Positions 37,318-48,009 of a stretch of DNA of 64,000 nucleotides are shown here, in pieces; the stretch's first letter is position 1; each line of letters opens with the position of its first letter. The translations under genes were made by a program, and so were the position numbers. The DNA is from Betaproteobacteria bacterium UKL13-2 (GTDB taxonomy: Bacteria > Pseudomonadota > Gammaproteobacteria > Burkholderiales > Usitatibacteraceae). Location: positions 367,733 through 431,732 of the forward strand of contig CP012157.1 in the NCBI GenBank assembly GCA_001602455.1. Direction: 5' to 3'. The notes under the pieces were generated by a model. It did not search any database, was not told the origin of the DNA, and was given only the letters and a program-made list of their open reading frames with translations.

Positions 37318-38268
37318 ATGAATGAGTTTGCTGCTTTAGCGCGGGTGAATCGCTGCAACCGCCAGTCGCTGATGCAATACGACCACCACGGTAATTTAGA
37401 AAAGAAATCCACCGTCGCCGGTCTTGACGGCGGTGCCATCAACGACACGCTGATTTACTACAACGTGCGTGGCCAAAAGCTCACCCTCACCGACCCCGAT
37501 ACCGGTACCACCACCTATAGCTACAACGGCGCAGGTGAACTGTTAAGCCAGACCGATGCCGCCTACCGCAGCACCAGCATGACCTATGACGTGTTAGGCC
37601 GCATGCGCACCCGCGTTGACCCCAACTACAGCACCACTTGGTTCTACGACAGCACCGACGGAACCGCCAACGGCAGCCACTGCAGCAACACCGCCGCCGG
37701 TATCAACAATGGCAAAAGCCGGGGACGGCTGTGTGCGGTTACCTCGAATGACGGCAACACCAGCCACACCTATGACGCCTTGGCGCGCCTTTCCACCAGC
37801 ACCCAGAGTGTTGCCCTCACCGGCAGGAGCTACACCCAAGCGGTCAGTTACGACGGCATCAGCCGGGTCAAACGCGTGGTCTACCCGGTCACCGGCTTAA
37901 CACTCCAGAACAACTACAACACGGCAGGCTACCTACAAACCATTACCGAACCTGCCAATGGCAGTAAGGTGCATTGGCAAGCCTTGGGTCGCTTTGACGA
38001 CGGCCAGATCAGTCAGATGCAATATGGCATCAATGCCAGCACAGGCGGCGTCTTCACCAGCACCCGTAGTTATGACAGCCAAGGCCGCATCAGTGGCATC
38101 AGCACGATTCCTACTGCTGGCGCAGGTGGTGGCAGTACCGCCATCCAAAACGCCAGCTTCACGTTTGACGCCATCGGCAGCGGTTCGATTCAGGGCATTC
38201 GTCGAAGGGGTGGTAGCTCGCGTCGCCCCCGCTATGCAGCTTTAGAAAACGCTATTGTTGGCGCGTAG
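37318..38268 (+). pseudogene. RHS-repeat protein fragment
   Basis: A 316-codon open stretch with at least five YD/RHS-type repeats (YYNVRGQKLTLTDPDTGTTT, YSYNGAGELLSQTDA, MTYDVLGRMRTRVDP, HTYDALARLSTSTQ, VSYDGISRVKRVVYP). A complete RHS toxin would be well over 1000 residues with an N-terminal secretion region and a C-terminal core plus toxin; both are missing. After SFTFDAIGS the sequence diverges into low-similarity residues and ends next to a half family B element. It is a remnant of a polymorphic toxin gene, cut at its 5' side near the IS/REP. Confidence 0.85.
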
Positions 38269-38277
38269 TTTGAGACA

Positions 38278-38311
38278 GATTCGCCCACGCAGCAGGTTTA
38301 TAGAAGTTCCC
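38278..38311 (-). repeat. Solo family B end after RHS fragment
   Basis: GATTCGCCCACGCAGCAGGT followed by TTATAGAAGTTCCC is one terminal part of family B. The rest of the element is absent; it probably marks the 3' breakpoint of the RHS gene. Confidence 0.78.
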
Positions 38312-38324
38312 AGCTAATTCGACG

Positions 38325-38825
38325 CTACTTTGCCGAGAGGATGTCTTTCTTAAACCAATCGTCGAGCATCGCCTTTTCGTAGCGCAATGGCTCGCCGCTC
38401 GGGTAGCGGTTCAAGTGATTCAGGTAATTTAGATCGCTGATCTTGGCCTCGCCCTGTTTGAGCGATTTGCCACCCGCCTCTAGGCTGTAGCGCAATTGAA
38501 TCATTGGCCAATCTGCGCCGCCGCGCAGCACGCGTAAATCATTAGCGCTACCCATGCGGGATGGTTCGCTGCGACCCGCTAAGTCGACTTCAAGCACTTC
38601 AATTTTGAGATCCTGCCCGCTGGGTAACTTGCTGCCGAGCTTTTCAAAATGTTCCTTGAGCGTCTTGAGCGTTGCCTCGCGGTCGCTCGGCGAAAACGGC
38701 ACGTCGATATATTGATCGGCTTTGGTGAAGGTCACCGTGACCGCAGCATTGGCCGCAACTGTCACGACGGCGCTAAAGCTGGTGAGGACGGCGAAGAGGG
38801 TGAGGAATTTAGGGCGACGAATCAT
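38325..38825 (-). CDS. DUF3016 exported protein
   Basis: 166-aa protein with a signal peptide (FLTLFAVLTSFSAVVTVAAN-A) and a DUF3016 body: VTFTKADQYIDVPFSP, LKIEVLEVDLAGRSEPSR, LRVLRGGADWPMIQLRYSLE. Predicted periplasmic; function unknown in the family. The ATG at 38825 is chosen because it begins the signal peptide. It stands alone, with repeats downstream. Confidence 0.85.
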   Translation of the reverse strand: MIRRPKFLTLFAVLTSFSAVVTVAANAAVTVTFTKADQYIDVPFSPSDREATLKTLKEHFEKLGSKLPSGQDLKIEVLEVDLAGRSEPSRMGSANDLRVLRGGADWPMIQLRYSLEAGGKSLKQGEAKISDLNYLNHLNRYPSGEPLRYEKAMLDDWFKKDILSAK

Positions 38826-39008
38826 GGAAGTTCCTTTCCAAAAAAGCACAGTGTTGCGCGGTACACGGGCGCCAGGGGAGGCCTCGCCGGTGTGATCTCC
38901 TTGATGGACAACCTTGGCTGCCCACGGTTGCATCAGCCTCAAGCTGAACCTCAAGCTGTACGATACACCTACTCAAAAAGGCGCGCTGTGCGGCGGGCCT
39001 GTCGCCTG

Positions 39009-39416
39009 TCACGTTGTCGGTGCAGGTCCGATCAAATCCCAGTAGTTGCCGTAAAGATCTTCAAACACCGCCACTGTGCCGTATGCCTCGACCGTTGGCG
39101 GCCGCACCCACTTGACCCCGGCGTCGCTCATCTGTGCGTAGTCGCGCTCGAAGTCGTCGGTGGACAAAAACAAAAACACGCGCCCACCGGATTGATTACC
39201 TACGGCCGCTATTTGTTTTGACGATGCTGCGCGGGCCAGCAAAAAGCATGTTTCCGTTGCACCCCGCGGCCGAACGCGAACCCAGCGTTTCCCCGGCTGG
39301 GTAGCTGAGAGGTCGGTATCTTCGATCAGTTCGAATCCCAGCGTTGAGGTGTAGTAAGCGATTGCTTCGTCGTAATCGCTTACCAGAAGGGCTACTGCCG
39401 CCAGATATTGGCGCAC
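39009..39416 (-). CDS. VOC/glyoxalase-family protein
   Basis: 135-aa vicinal-oxygen-chelate fold protein: LVSDYDEAIAYYTSTLGFEL at the N-terminus and a C-terminal AVFEDLYGNYWDLIGP. Members include glyoxalases, dioxygenases and antibiotic-resistance proteins; the substrate cannot be assigned. A GTG start lies only two bases after the hemB stop, so it is co-transcribed with hemB. Confidence 0.85.
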   Translation of the reverse strand: MRQYLAAVALLVSDYDEAIAYYTSTLGFELIEDTDLSATQPGKRWVRVRPRGATETCFLLARAASSKQIAAVGNQSGGRVFLFLSTDDFERDYAQMSDAGVKWVRPPTVEAYGTVAVFEDLYGNYWDLIGPAPTT

Positions 39417-39418
39417 TT

Positions 39419-40501
<1,083 letters not shown>

Positions 40502-40568
40502 CTATTCCACTGAGGCGTTCGCGCTTCCCCGCTTTCCCTCCCTGAGCGGGGCCTTTCAAAAAGGCTTC

Positions 40569-40601
40569 GGGGCATAGGTTAACCCCTTTTTCCTATGCCC
40601 C
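40569..40601 (-). terminator. Hairpin between engB and hemB
   Basis: GGGGCATAGG pairs with CCTATGCCCC around a 13-base loop containing AACCCC and T runs. Downstream on the minus strand follow GAAGCC and a T-rich stretch, so it probably terminates engB transcription before hemB. Confidence 0.6.
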
Positions 40602-40661
40602 CTTTTATTCCATTCGCTGCGCGCCCGCAAGGTTTTCCTGCCGCGCGCGCAGCGCAGGCCG

Positions 40662-41264
40662 CTAAGTCGGCTGCGCAAACAGCATTTCGCTGATTCGCGT
40701 TCCCGCTTCGTCAACGCCAGTTTTCTTTAGTGCCGAGAACAACTGCGCGGTGGCATTTCTCTGCTGGAGACGTAGTGCATCCTTTACCTGCCGTAAGGTG
40801 TTGGCTTGTTCGTTGCGAGTAAGTTTGTCCGCTTTGGTCAATAGACAATGAACCGGCTTTCCGGTCGGTGCGTACCAATCGAGCAGCCTTTCGTCGGCGG
40901 GGCGGAGTGGGTGGCGTGCGTCCATGATGAGAACCAATCCGCGCAACGCTTCGCGTCCTGACACATAATCTGCCAGCGTTTGCTCCCAGTGCGCCTTCAT
41001 GGCCGGCGGCACCTTTGCATAGCCATACCCCGGCAAATCTACCAGCGAATTGCCTGCGCCTAGCGAGAAGAAGTTAATCAGTTGCGTGCGCCCCGGTGTT
41101 TTGGAAACAAACGCGAGACGATTGTGATTTGCCAGCGTATTGATTGCCGATGACTTACCCGCGTTCGAGCGGCCAACAAAGGCGATTTCCGCGCCGGTAT
41201 CAGGAGGCAGTTGGGCCAAATCATGGGCGGAGGCGGTGTAAACAACGTTTGCGAATAGTTTCAA
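40662..41264 (-). CDS. engB: Ribosome biogenesis GTPase EngB/YsxC
   Basis: TRAFAC GTPase involved in 50S assembly. G1 [10 protein letters not shown]3 DLPGYG and G4 TKADK are intact, with switch segment [11 protein letters not shown]. 200 aa, normal. Divergent from the cytochrome c gene by about 150 bp, a frequent betaproteobacterial arrangement. Confidence 0.96.
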   Translation of the reverse strand: MKLFANVVYTASAHDLAQLPPDTGAEIAFVGRSNAGKSSAINTLANHNRLAFVSKTPGRTQLINFFSLGAGNSLVDLPGYGYAKVPPAMKAHWEQTLADYVSGREALRGLVLIMDARHPLRPADERLLDWYAPTGKPVHCLLTKADKLTRNEQANTLRQVKDALRLQQRNATAQLFSALKKTGVDEAGTRISEMLFAQPT

Positions 41265-41414
41265 AGCGGTCCTGACGAGGTTTTCTCTTTAACGGCGATC
41301 AGCTAAAATGGAGGCTATGGCTGGTTTTAGTGGGTACATCCCACCTCAATGGCACATGTCATGTCGCCCAGCGAGACGGATTTCGAAACGGCAGTAATAC
41401 AGGGATTGAAGACA

Positions 41415-42086
41415 ATGAAGAAGTGGATCGCCACATTCGTGGTGTGTGTAGCAAGTTCAGCAAGTTCAGTCACCGCCAATGCCGCGACCGAGTCGGCCGC
41501 GGCCAAGACGAATGCGGCAAAGCCAGCCGCACCCACCTACGCCGAGCGTCTTGAGCGGGGTAAACAAGTGGCTGGCTCAGTCTGTGTCGCTTGCCACGGT
41601 GCTGATGGATATAGCCCCGTTCCAGCCAATCCGAATCTTGCTGGCATGCCTGCGGAGTATATCGCCAAGCAGCTCGAACACTTCAAATCGGGCGTGCGGG
41701 TCAACGCGGTCATGCAGGGCATGGCGGCGGGGTTGACGCCTGAGGACATGAGGGCGGTTGGCGATTTCTACTATGCGCAACGCGGTAAAACCCAAGCGGT
41801 GGCGCGTGATCAAAAGAAAGCCGAGCGCGGTCAACAGCTCTATCGTGTAGGTATTCCTGAAGCAAAAGTGCCCGCCTGTGCGAGTTGCCACGGTGGTGCC
41901 GGCGTTGGTATTCCGGCGATTTATCCAAAGCTACAAGGGCAATGGCCTGACTACACCCTTGCTCAGCTAAAGGCATACGCAAGTGGCGAGCGCAAAAACC
42001 CACAGATGAACGCGATTGCTGCGCGGATTAAAGAAAGTGATCTCCTTGCACTTTCCGAATACATCGCCGGTATGCGTTCCAAGTAG
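41415..42086 (+). CDS. Dihaem cytochrome c (c4 type)
   Basis: Periplasmic electron carrier with two haem sites, CVACH and CASCH, each followed by a c4-like half (PNLAGMPAEYIAKQLEHFKS; YPKLQGQWPDYTLAQLKAYA). A signal peptide begins MKKWIATFVVCVASSASSVT. The ATG at 41415 is chosen because the signal peptide starts there; an earlier ATG would add 22 residues. 223 aa. Probably donates electrons to terminal oxidases. Confidence 0.92.
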   Translation: MKKWIATFVVCVASSASSVTANAATESAAAKTNAAKPAAPTYAERLERGKQVAGSVCVACHGADGYSPVPANPNLAGMPAEYIAKQLEHFKSGVRVNAVMQGMAAGLTPEDMRAVGDFYYAQRGKTQAVARDQKKAERGQQLYRVGIPEAKVPACASCHGGAGVGIPAIYPKLQGQWPDYTLAQLKAYASGERKNPQMNAIAARIKESDLLALSEYIAGMRSK

Positions 42087-42173
42087 ATTGCATCAAGTAC
42101 AAAACCGCACGGTACGCTCAGGCTGTTCTTTTTGTCGTTGATTCGGTGGCCAGTGCGCGTGCGTGGGACGCGA

Positions 42174-43463
42174 TCAGCCAGATTTGAGACGCTTGAATGT
42201 CGCTTTAGCATGGGCGATGGTTTCGGCAATGTCGGCATCGGTGTGTGCTTTTGACACAAAGCCTGCTTCAAAGGCAGAAGGTGCAAGATATACGCCGCGT
42301 TCCAGCATGCCATGGAAAAAGCGGTTGAATCGCTCACGGTCTGATCGCATCACCTCGGCGTAAGAGCGGGGCGGGCTTGGTGCAAAAAACATACCGAACA
42401 TTCCGCCGAGGCTCGCCGCCGAGAATGTTTCACCCTCTTCACGCGCCGCCACCATCAGGCCGTCGCAGAGCTGTTGGGTAGAGGCCGAAAGCGCCTCATA
42501 GAAACCTGGTGCTGAGACCAGTTCAAGCGTCTTCAATCCGGCCGCAACCGCAACCGGATTGCCTGACAGCGTGCCCGCCTGATAGACCCCGCCAAGTGGT
42601 GCCATATTGGCCATCAAATCACGGCGACCACCAAACGCACCGACCGGCATACCGCCGCCGATGACCTTCCCGAGCGTGGTCAAGTCAGGCTTGATGCCGA
42701 AATGACCTTGAGCGCCGTGCAGTCCGACCCGGAAGCCGGTCATCACTTCATCAAAAATCAGGACGGCACCGTGTTTTGTGCAGAGCGCCCGCAGCGCTTG
42801 CAGGTAGGAAACATCGGGGACGATGAAATTCATGTTTCCGGCAATTGCCTCGATAATGACGCAGGCGATTTCGCCCCCAATGGCCGAAAACGTGTCCTCA
42901 AGTTCTTTGAGGCTGTTGTAGGCGATGACGACGGTATCCGCCGCGACCTCGGGAGGCACGCCCGCCGAGCTAGGGTTGCCGAATGTGAGCGCGCCAGAAC
43001 CCGCTTTCACCAGCAATGCGTCGGCGTGTCCATGGTAGCAGCCTTCGAACTTGACGATTTTCTTGCGCCCCGTCGCGCCGCGCGCAAGGCGAATGGCGCT
43101 CATGGTGGCTTCCGTGCCGGAGCTCACCAGACGGACTTGCTCAATTGACGGCATCAGTTCGCAGAGCTTCTCGGCCATCATTAGCTCGGCTTCCGTCGGC
43201 GCACCAAAACTTAAGCCATCGACCGCCTTGTCTTGAACCGCTTGGATGACTGCGGGGTGTGCGTGCCCAAGGATTGCAGGACCCCATGAGCCGACATAGT
43301 CGATGTACTTATTGCCATCGACGTCCCACAGATAAGCGCCATTTGCCTTGCGAAAAAACACCGGTGTTCCACCGACGGCGCGGAACGCACGAACCGGTGA
43401 ATTCACCCCACCGGGGATGACGCGCTGCGATTTTTCGAACAGGACTTTGCTTTGCTCAAACAT
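42174..43463 (-). CDS. hemL: Glutamate-1-semialdehyde 2,1-aminomutase
   Basis: PLP enzyme forming 5-aminolevulinate from glutamate-1-semialdehyde (C5 pathway). N-terminal [20 protein letters not shown], catalytic lysine in [18 protein letters not shown], and a well-conserved [13 protein letters not shown]. The ATG at 43463 ([13 protein letters not shown]) is chosen. 429 aa. It lies downstream of thiE and thiD on the same strand. Confidence 0.97.
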   Translation of the reverse strand: MFEQSKVLFEKSQRVIPGGVNSPVRAFRAVGGTPVFFRKANGAYLWDVDGNKYIDYVGSWGPAILGHAHPAVIQAVQDKAVDGLSFGAPTEAELMMAEKLCELMPSIEQVRLVSSGTEATMSAIRLARGATGRKKIVKFEGCYHGHADALLVKAGSGALTFGNPSSAGVPPEVAADTVVIAYNSLKELEDTFSAIGGEIACVIIEAIAGNMNFIVPDVSYLQALRALCTKHGAVLIFDEVMTGFRVGLHGAQGHFGIKPDLTTLGKVIGGGMPVGAFGGRRDLMANMAPLGGVYQAGTLSGNPVAVAAGLKTLELVSAPGFYEALSASTQQLCDGLMVAAREEGETFSAASLGGMFGMFFAPSPPRSYAEVMRSDRERFNRFFHGMLERGVYLAPSAFEAGFVSKAHTDADIAETIAHAKATFKRLKSG

Positions 43464-43489
43464 ATTAGTGGGTCTCAAGGTAGTGGGTC

Positions 43490-44218
43490 TCAAGGATTGA
43501 GGCGACCGGGATGGTGGCCGCTGGCGGTGCGTCGGTCAAACATTTCTAAAAAACGCTTTGCGCGGGCAACCCGTTCGGTGTCGTTGTCCGCATCAAAAAG
43601 ATCGCTAATCACCGCGAGGGCGTCCACGCCAGCGTCCAGTAGCCGTTGCGCATTATCTCTTGTGATACCACCGATGGCCACGACCGGGGTGCCGAAGGTT
43701 TGTTTGGCGCGTGCAATCAAAGAAATAGGGGCATTGGCCGCCTGCGGCTTGGTGCTTGAGGCGAACATACTGCCAAAGGCGATGTAGTCTGCGCCAGCAA
43801 AGTCGGCGCGTTGTGCGAGATCAAAATCGTTGTAACAGGAGATGCCGACGACGAAGCCGGGCGGACAACCGGCCACCGCTGCACGCTGCCGTGCTGCATT
43901 GATCTGCGCCGAAAGGGGGGTGCCACGGGTCAGATCTTCGCGCCCCCAATGCACGCCGCTGGCACCAATTGATATGGCAAGCGCGAGATCGTCGTTAATG
44001 ATGAGCGCCGCCCCGTGGGCTGCCGCAAGCGTTTGTAGTGCACCCGCCTCATGACGTGCCAAGGCGGGCGAAATTGCTTTTCGTCGGTACTGAAGTAAGC
44101 GCACGCCGCCTTGGAAAAGCTTGTCGCAGCTTGTGATTAAGACGTCGGTGTGAACATCACTTGGGGTAATCGCGTACAGGCCAGCAATGGCCGCCGCCGT
44201 GCTAGTGGCGTGGATCAA
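43490..44218 (-). CDS. thiE: Thiamine-phosphate synthase
   Basis: Couples HMP-PP and thiazole phosphate to thiamine phosphate. Motifs [37 protein letters not shown] and [20 protein letters not shown]. No ATG fits the fold start; TTG at 44218 (17-base overlap with the thiD end) gives 242 aa and is the best guess. An upstream in-frame ATG at 44368 would lie inside thiD coding sequence and add unrelated Arg/Pro-rich residues. Usual GVHLGQ is GVHWGR here. Confidence 0.9.
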   Translation of the reverse strand: MIHATSTAAAIAGLYAITPSDVHTDVLITSCDKLFQGGVRLLQYRRKAISPALARHEAGALQTLAAAHGAALIINDDLALAISIGASGVHWGREDLTRGTPLSAQINAARQRAAVAGCPPGFVVGISCYNDFDLAQRADFAGADYIAFGSMFASSTKPQAANAPISLIARAKQTFGTPVVAIGGITRDNAQRLLDAGVDALAVISDLFDADNDTERVARAKRFLEMFDRRTASGHHPGRLNP

Positions 44219-45116
44219 GGTCGTCGCGCCGGGTGGGCGCGGTTCTCGACACGTCGTTACTCGTCCCGCTGTTGGTGTCAGGTTGATCGGCCGATTCAGT
44301 CTCGTCCTCGTCTCTCGCCCAGAACATCCGATCCGGGATGAACTGACCCATGCCTGGTCGGAACCCAAACTTCAACGAATGCCAAGTGTAATCCTGCGCC
44401 TCGCGAACGGCTTCTTCGATGTCTAGACCACGGGCAATAGTGGCGGCAATCGCCGAGGCAAGTGTGCAACCAGAGCCGTGATAACTCCCGGCCAAGCGTT
44501 GCCAGCGGTCTGATCGCATGACGCCGCTGTCGCCATAGAGCGTGTTGATGACATCGAGTGTCGAATCATGCGTCCCCGTGACCAGAACGTACTCTGCGCC
44601 CATGTCCGTTAAGCGCCGCGCTAACTTATCTGCGGGCACGCGATCCTCATCCTCGCCGAGTGCAAGACGAAGCAGTTCTAAGGTGTTGGGTGTCAAGACA
44701 GTGGTCTGCGGCACAATCATCTGGCGCATGGCTTCCAGTGCGTCCTCTGAGGCAAATTCATCGCCCCGCGTCGATGCGAGAACAGGATCAAACACGAGCG
44801 GAATCTCTGGATAGTCAGACACAATCTCGGCGATGGCAGCGATATTCTCAACGCTCCCCATTACCCCAATTTTGAAGGCTGCGATGGGGATATCCTCGAG
44901 AATCGCGCGGGCTTGGTCTGACACCCAGTCGGCGTCAATGGATTGAATGCCCTCAACGCCAGAGGTGTCCTGTACGGTAATGGCCGTGACCACCGATAGT
45001 GGATGGCAACCCATGCTAGCGAGGGTGAGCAGATCTGCCTGTAGCCCCGCGCCACCGGATGGATCGGTTGCGGCAAATGTGAGCACCGCGGGGAAGTGTC
45101 TTGGATGGTCCGGCAT
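44202..45116 (-). CDS. thiD: Hydroxymethylpyrimidine (phosphate) kinase
   Basis: Ribokinase-fold kinase phosphorylating HMP and HMP-P. Motifs ATDPSGGAGLQADLLTLASM, FDPVLAST and the C-terminal GSYHGSGCTLASAIAATIAR. The ATG at 45116 (MPDHPRHFPAVLTF) is chosen. 304 aa, with a C-terminal acidic extension of about 35 residues (DEDETESADQPDTNSGTSND) beyond the kinase core that overlaps the thiE start. Divergent from rubredoxin. Confidence 0.94.
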   Translation of the reverse strand: MPDHPRHFPAVLTFAATDPSGGAGLQADLLTLASMGCHPLSVVTAITVQDTSGVEGIQSIDADWVSDQARAILEDIPIAAFKIGVMGSVENIAAIAEIVSDYPEIPLVFDPVLASTRGDEFASEDALEAMRQMIVPQTTVLTPNTLELLRLALGEDEDRVPADKLARRLTDMGAEYVLVTGTHDSTLDVINTLYGDSGVMRSDRWQRLAGSYHGSGCTLASAIAATIARGLDIEEAVREAQDYTWHSLKFGFRPGMGQFIPDRMFWARDEDETESADQPDTNSGTSNDVSRTAPTRRDDLDPRH

Positions 45117-45402
45117 GTTGATTCCAAAGAAAGCGACTTGACGCAAAAAGCCATCGAAATCGCGAGTTGCGCACACGATTGGGTAGAATTGAGCATCGTT
45201 GGCCAGACATCGGCGACCGCGTATGCCACGACAAAACGAGGCTCTCGAAGCCTCGTTTTGCAACGGCGACTGATTGACAACATCAGACGATATTGTAGCG
45301 CCTGATGAGTCAGGGTTGCTCGAACCAGCACACTTACCTGCGTCGAGTCGGTGAGCGAGCCAATGCGTTGCACAATACCCCTCACAAGAAGAGCGAATAG
45401 AC

Positions 45403-45585
45403 ATGACAACAGCGGCAGCAACCAAAACGTGGATGTGTCTGGTGTGTGGCTGGATTTACAACGAGATTGAGGGCTGGCCAGAGGACGGAATCGCCCCCGG
45501 CACCGCTTGGGCAGATGTACCGGTTGGCTGGGCGTGTCCCGAGTGTGGCGCACGCAAGGAAGACTTCGAAATGGTTGAAATCTAG
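45403..45585 (+). CDS. Rubredoxin
   Basis: 60-aa one-iron electron carrier with two Cys pairs, CLVCGWIYNEIEG and CPECGARKEDF, that bind a single Fe. Small acidic cytosolic protein. It is often found next to the pilG operon and thiD in betaproteobacteria, as here; its redox partner is not evident. Confidence 0.96.
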   Translation: MTTAAATKTWMCLVCGWIYNEIEGWPEDGIAPGTAWADVPVGWACPECGARKEDFEMVEI

Positions 45586-45706
45586 TCGTCGTATTGAGAC
45601 ATTTTTTCGACCGACCCCATGCGTCGCTTTTTGTGATCAGCGCTAACGACTGAAATGATGGTCTGTGCTGTGCTTCTGTTTGCGTCACGAAACGCAGCGT
45701 CGCATT

Positions 45707-45840
45707 GGGAACTTCTCGAAACCTGCTGCGTGGGCGAATTTCGCGCCTGCGGTGCTCGCCGTACACTGGGTACGTGTCCCGTGTTTGCCAAACCCGTCGG
45801 CACGAACTTCACCCGCTCGCGACGGTTTCGAGAAGTTCCC
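45707..45840. mobile_element. Family B MITE, copy 2
   Basis: 134 bp with perfect outer inverted ends GGGAACTTCTCGAAACC / GGTTTCGAGAAGTTCCC and a 4-bp target duplication CATT on each side. Interior as in the other copies. Non-coding. Confidence 0.92.
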
Positions 45841-46310
45841 CATTACAAAACTCTAGTATTGACAGCGCTTTCCAAGCGTTTTTGGCTGAAAACGCCCACC
45901 AAATAACGAGGTTTGCAACTTTACGTTTCACATGAGGTTGCGTTCGTGCAAATCACCGTTTTTTGGACTTTAACGGACTGATTCTTCGGTCTTTTTCGCG
46001 ATAAAAAAATTTCGCTTGCATGTTGCGAAGTCGCGATATATTGTGCCTGCGACGCGATAAAATACCACCTATTGTGGGTGTTTTCGTTTCTGTTTCGTTC
46101 CTAACCACCTCAAAAGGTTGGCGTGCGCGGTGGACATCTTGTGGATAACCCATCTCTTGTTTGTCGCGTTGTCGCGTTCTCGTGGCGTCTGCGACGCCAT
46201 TCGGACGTCGATATCAGTCGCGATCTGGCCAGAAGTTCCCCAGTCTCATGGGGTTTGTAGGGTGAAGTCGTTGTGAGCAAACAAAAACAGATACTGAAAT
46301 GGAGACAGCC
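45841..46310. other. Regulatory gap upstream of pil operon
   Basis: About 470 bp, AT-richer than its surroundings and without a convincing gene. It contains a possible promoter (TTGCAT near 46016 and TATATT 15 bases later), a perfect DnaA box TGTGGATAA on the opposite strand (46140-46148), and short inverted repeats around CGCGATA. Likely holds the pil-chp promoter. Confidence 0.5.
46140..46148 (-). promoter_or_regulatory. Isolated DnaA box before pil operon
   Basis: TGTGGATAA is the reverse complement of TTATCCACA. A single perfect 9-mer about 30 kb from oriC; it may be functional or chance. Confidence 0.35.
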
Positions 46311-46481
46311 ATGAGACTTGGTTCCGATATCGACCCGTTGAACTCCCTCGCGAATCCTTTGACGACGTGCCGCGGCAACCCGAATCCCGCTGGTCATCAT
46401 GCGGGCGACGAGGACATGGCTGCGCCTGGCGAATGGAAGCCATTCAACGCGATACCAGCGCGATCGAAATTGCACGGGTGA
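46311..46481 (+). CDS. Small ORF coupled to pilG
   Basis: 56-aa ORF starting MRLGSDIDPLNSLANPLTTC, with GGAGA just upstream of the ATG. Its TGA overlaps the GTG start of pilG as GTGA. Composition is unremarkable, with no recognisable domain. It may be a coupling leader peptide or chance. Confidence 0.35.
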   Translation: MRLGSDIDPLNSLANPLTTCRGNPNPAGHHAGDEDMAAPGEWKPFNAIPARSKLHG

Positions 46482-46912
46482 GTGAGACAAAATCTTTGTC
46501 GGGTTCTCGCGTGATGGTGATTGATGATTCCAACACCATCAGGCGAAGCGCCGAGATTTTTCTGTTGCAGGCAGGGTGCCAAGTGATTCTTGCTGAGAAT
46601 GGTTTTGATGCACTCGCCAAAATTGCGGACCACCAGCCAGATGTGATTTTTGTCGACATCATGATGCCGCGGCTAGATGGCTACCAGACCTGTGCGCTGA
46701 TCAAGAAAAACAGCAAACATAAGAGTACGCCGGTGATCATGCTCTCCTCAAAGGATAGTCTATTTGACCGTGCGCGCGGCCGTATGGTGGGCTCCGATGA
46801 GTACCTTACTAAACCTTTCTCAAAAGAGAACCTGTTGAAGGCGGTTGAGGCGCATCTTGCGTCAAGCGGCGAGGCGCAGGCGCGGCTGGACGATGCGCCG
46901 TTATCGCCATGA
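46478..46912 (+). CDS. pilG: Twitching-motility response regulator PilG
   Basis: Single-domain CheY-like regulator of the Pil-Chp pathway, expected to promote pilus extension. VMVIDDSNTIRRSAEIFLLQ, acceptor Asp in VIFVDIMMPRLDGYQTCALI, and SSKDSLFDRARGRMVGSDEY then LTKPFSKE are diagnostic for PilG. The GTG at 46478 is chosen because it gives MSETKSLSGSRVMV, like homologues, and a GTGA overlap; an ATG at 46433 would add 15 residues. 144 aa. Confidence 0.93.
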   Translation: MSETKSLSGSRVMVIDDSNTIRRSAEIFLLQAGCQVILAENGFDALAKIADHQPDVIFVDIMMPRLDGYQTCALIKKNSKHKSTPVIMLSSKDSLFDRARGRMVGSDEYLTKPFSKENLLKAVEAHLASSGEAQARLDDAPLSP

Positions 46913-46968
46913 TCCGCGAAACACAAAGCATGAATTAATTTTGGCATTGCACGACTGGAGTGTTGAGT

Positions 46969-47334
46969 ATGGCTGTAAACAAAATCTTGGTGGTTGATGA
47001 TTCCCCGACGGAACGCGCTTTTCTTGAGGCCTTGTTGGTTAATGCGGGGTTTAGCGTGATTCACGCGGCAAGCGGAGAAGAGGGGCTCGACATGGCCAAG
47101 CGCGAGCAGCCTGATTTGGTTCTCATGGATGTGGTCATGCCGGGGTTGAATGGCTTCCAAGCGACCCGAGCGATCACGCGTGAGGAAACCACAAAACATA
47201 TCCCAGTCTTTATTTGCTCCACAAAAAACCAAGAAACCGACAAGATTTGGGGGCTGCGACAAGGTGCGAAGGACTACATCATTAAACCAGTGAGCGCCCC
47301 TGATCTCATGGCCAAAATTGAGGAGCTAGGCTAA
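46969..47334 (+). CDS. pilH: Twitching-motility response regulator PilH
   Basis: Second CheY-like protein of the pathway, thought to act as a phosphate sink or to favour retraction. ILVVDDSPTERAFLEALL, acceptor Asp in LVLMDVVMPGLNGFQATRAI, and KDYIIKPV. 121 aa. The ATG at 46969 has CTGGAG a few bases upstream. Confidence 0.92.
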   Translation: MAVNKILVVDDSPTERAFLEALLVNAGFSVIHAASGEEGLDMAKREQPDLVLMDVVMPGLNGFQATRAITREETTKHIPVFICSTKNQETDKIWGLRQGAKDYIIKPVSAPDLMAKIEELG

Positions 47335-47355
47335 CGCTGACCGAGCGCATTCAAC

Positions 47356-47892
47356 ATGGCCCGCAAATCCAACCTACGAGAGTTTCAGCTACGCCTTGCT
47401 GAGCGACTGCGCGACCCGTCTAAGTTGCGCGCGTTAGCCTCGATGCTCGGATTTCAAATTGCGGACGAGAATTGGTTCGTCCCGCTCGCTGATGTGGCTG
47501 AGGTCATCCAAGTCCCGAGTTTTGTGCCTGTGCCTCAAACCAAAGCATGGTTTGAGGGCATCGCCAACGTCCGCGGCAAACTCTATGCGCTGGCAGATTT
47601 TTCTGCGTTTCACGGCGGGGTGCCGATCACGCAGGGTATGGAGCGTCGAGTCGTTCTCATCAATCAACGACTGCTGGAAGCATCGGGAATCATTGTCAGC
47701 CGGACGCTGGGCTTGCGAAACCCAGATAGCTTCACCCGCGAAGAGGGACTAGATCCATCGAGGCCATGGGTCAAAGGTCGCTACCGGGACTCAAACGGGG
47801 CGATATGGTTAGAGCTTGATATCGCGGTCTTGGCCAAAAACGCCGCATTCTTAGATGTCGCCATTGTTCGAGCAACAAGCGGGGCGGCATAA
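47356..47892 (+). CDS. pilI: CheW-like adaptor PilI
   Basis: 178-aa CheW-domain coupling protein linking PilJ to the ChpA kinase. FQIADENWFVPLADVAEVIQ and PQTKAWFEGIANVRGKLYAL are the characteristic stretches. 21 bases after pilH. Confidence 0.92.
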   Translation: MARKSNLREFQLRLAERLRDPSKLRALASMLGFQIADENWFVPLADVAEVIQVPSFVPVPQTKAWFEGIANVRGKLYALADFSAFHGGVPITQGMERRVVLINQRLLEASGIIVSRTLGLRNPDSFTREEGLDPSRPWVKGRYRDSNGAIWLELDIAVLAKNAAFLDVAIVRATSGAA

Positions 47893-48009
47893 CGTGTGTC
47901 CAAAAATCAACCACAACTTTCGCTGTGGCAAATCAATATCGACTCATGCGCTCACAAGTGACGACGTCGAAGCGCGGTTGCAACGTAATTACGGTTCGGA
48001 GAAGACAAT

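Noticed and set aside
44861-45766. 301-codon minus-strand ORF over thiD, rubredoxin and a MITE
   Set aside because: Spans several supported features in other frames and includes repeat sequence.
45919-45934. TTTCACATGAGG resembling a parS half
   Set aside because: Too many mismatches to the parS palindrome and far from the other sites.
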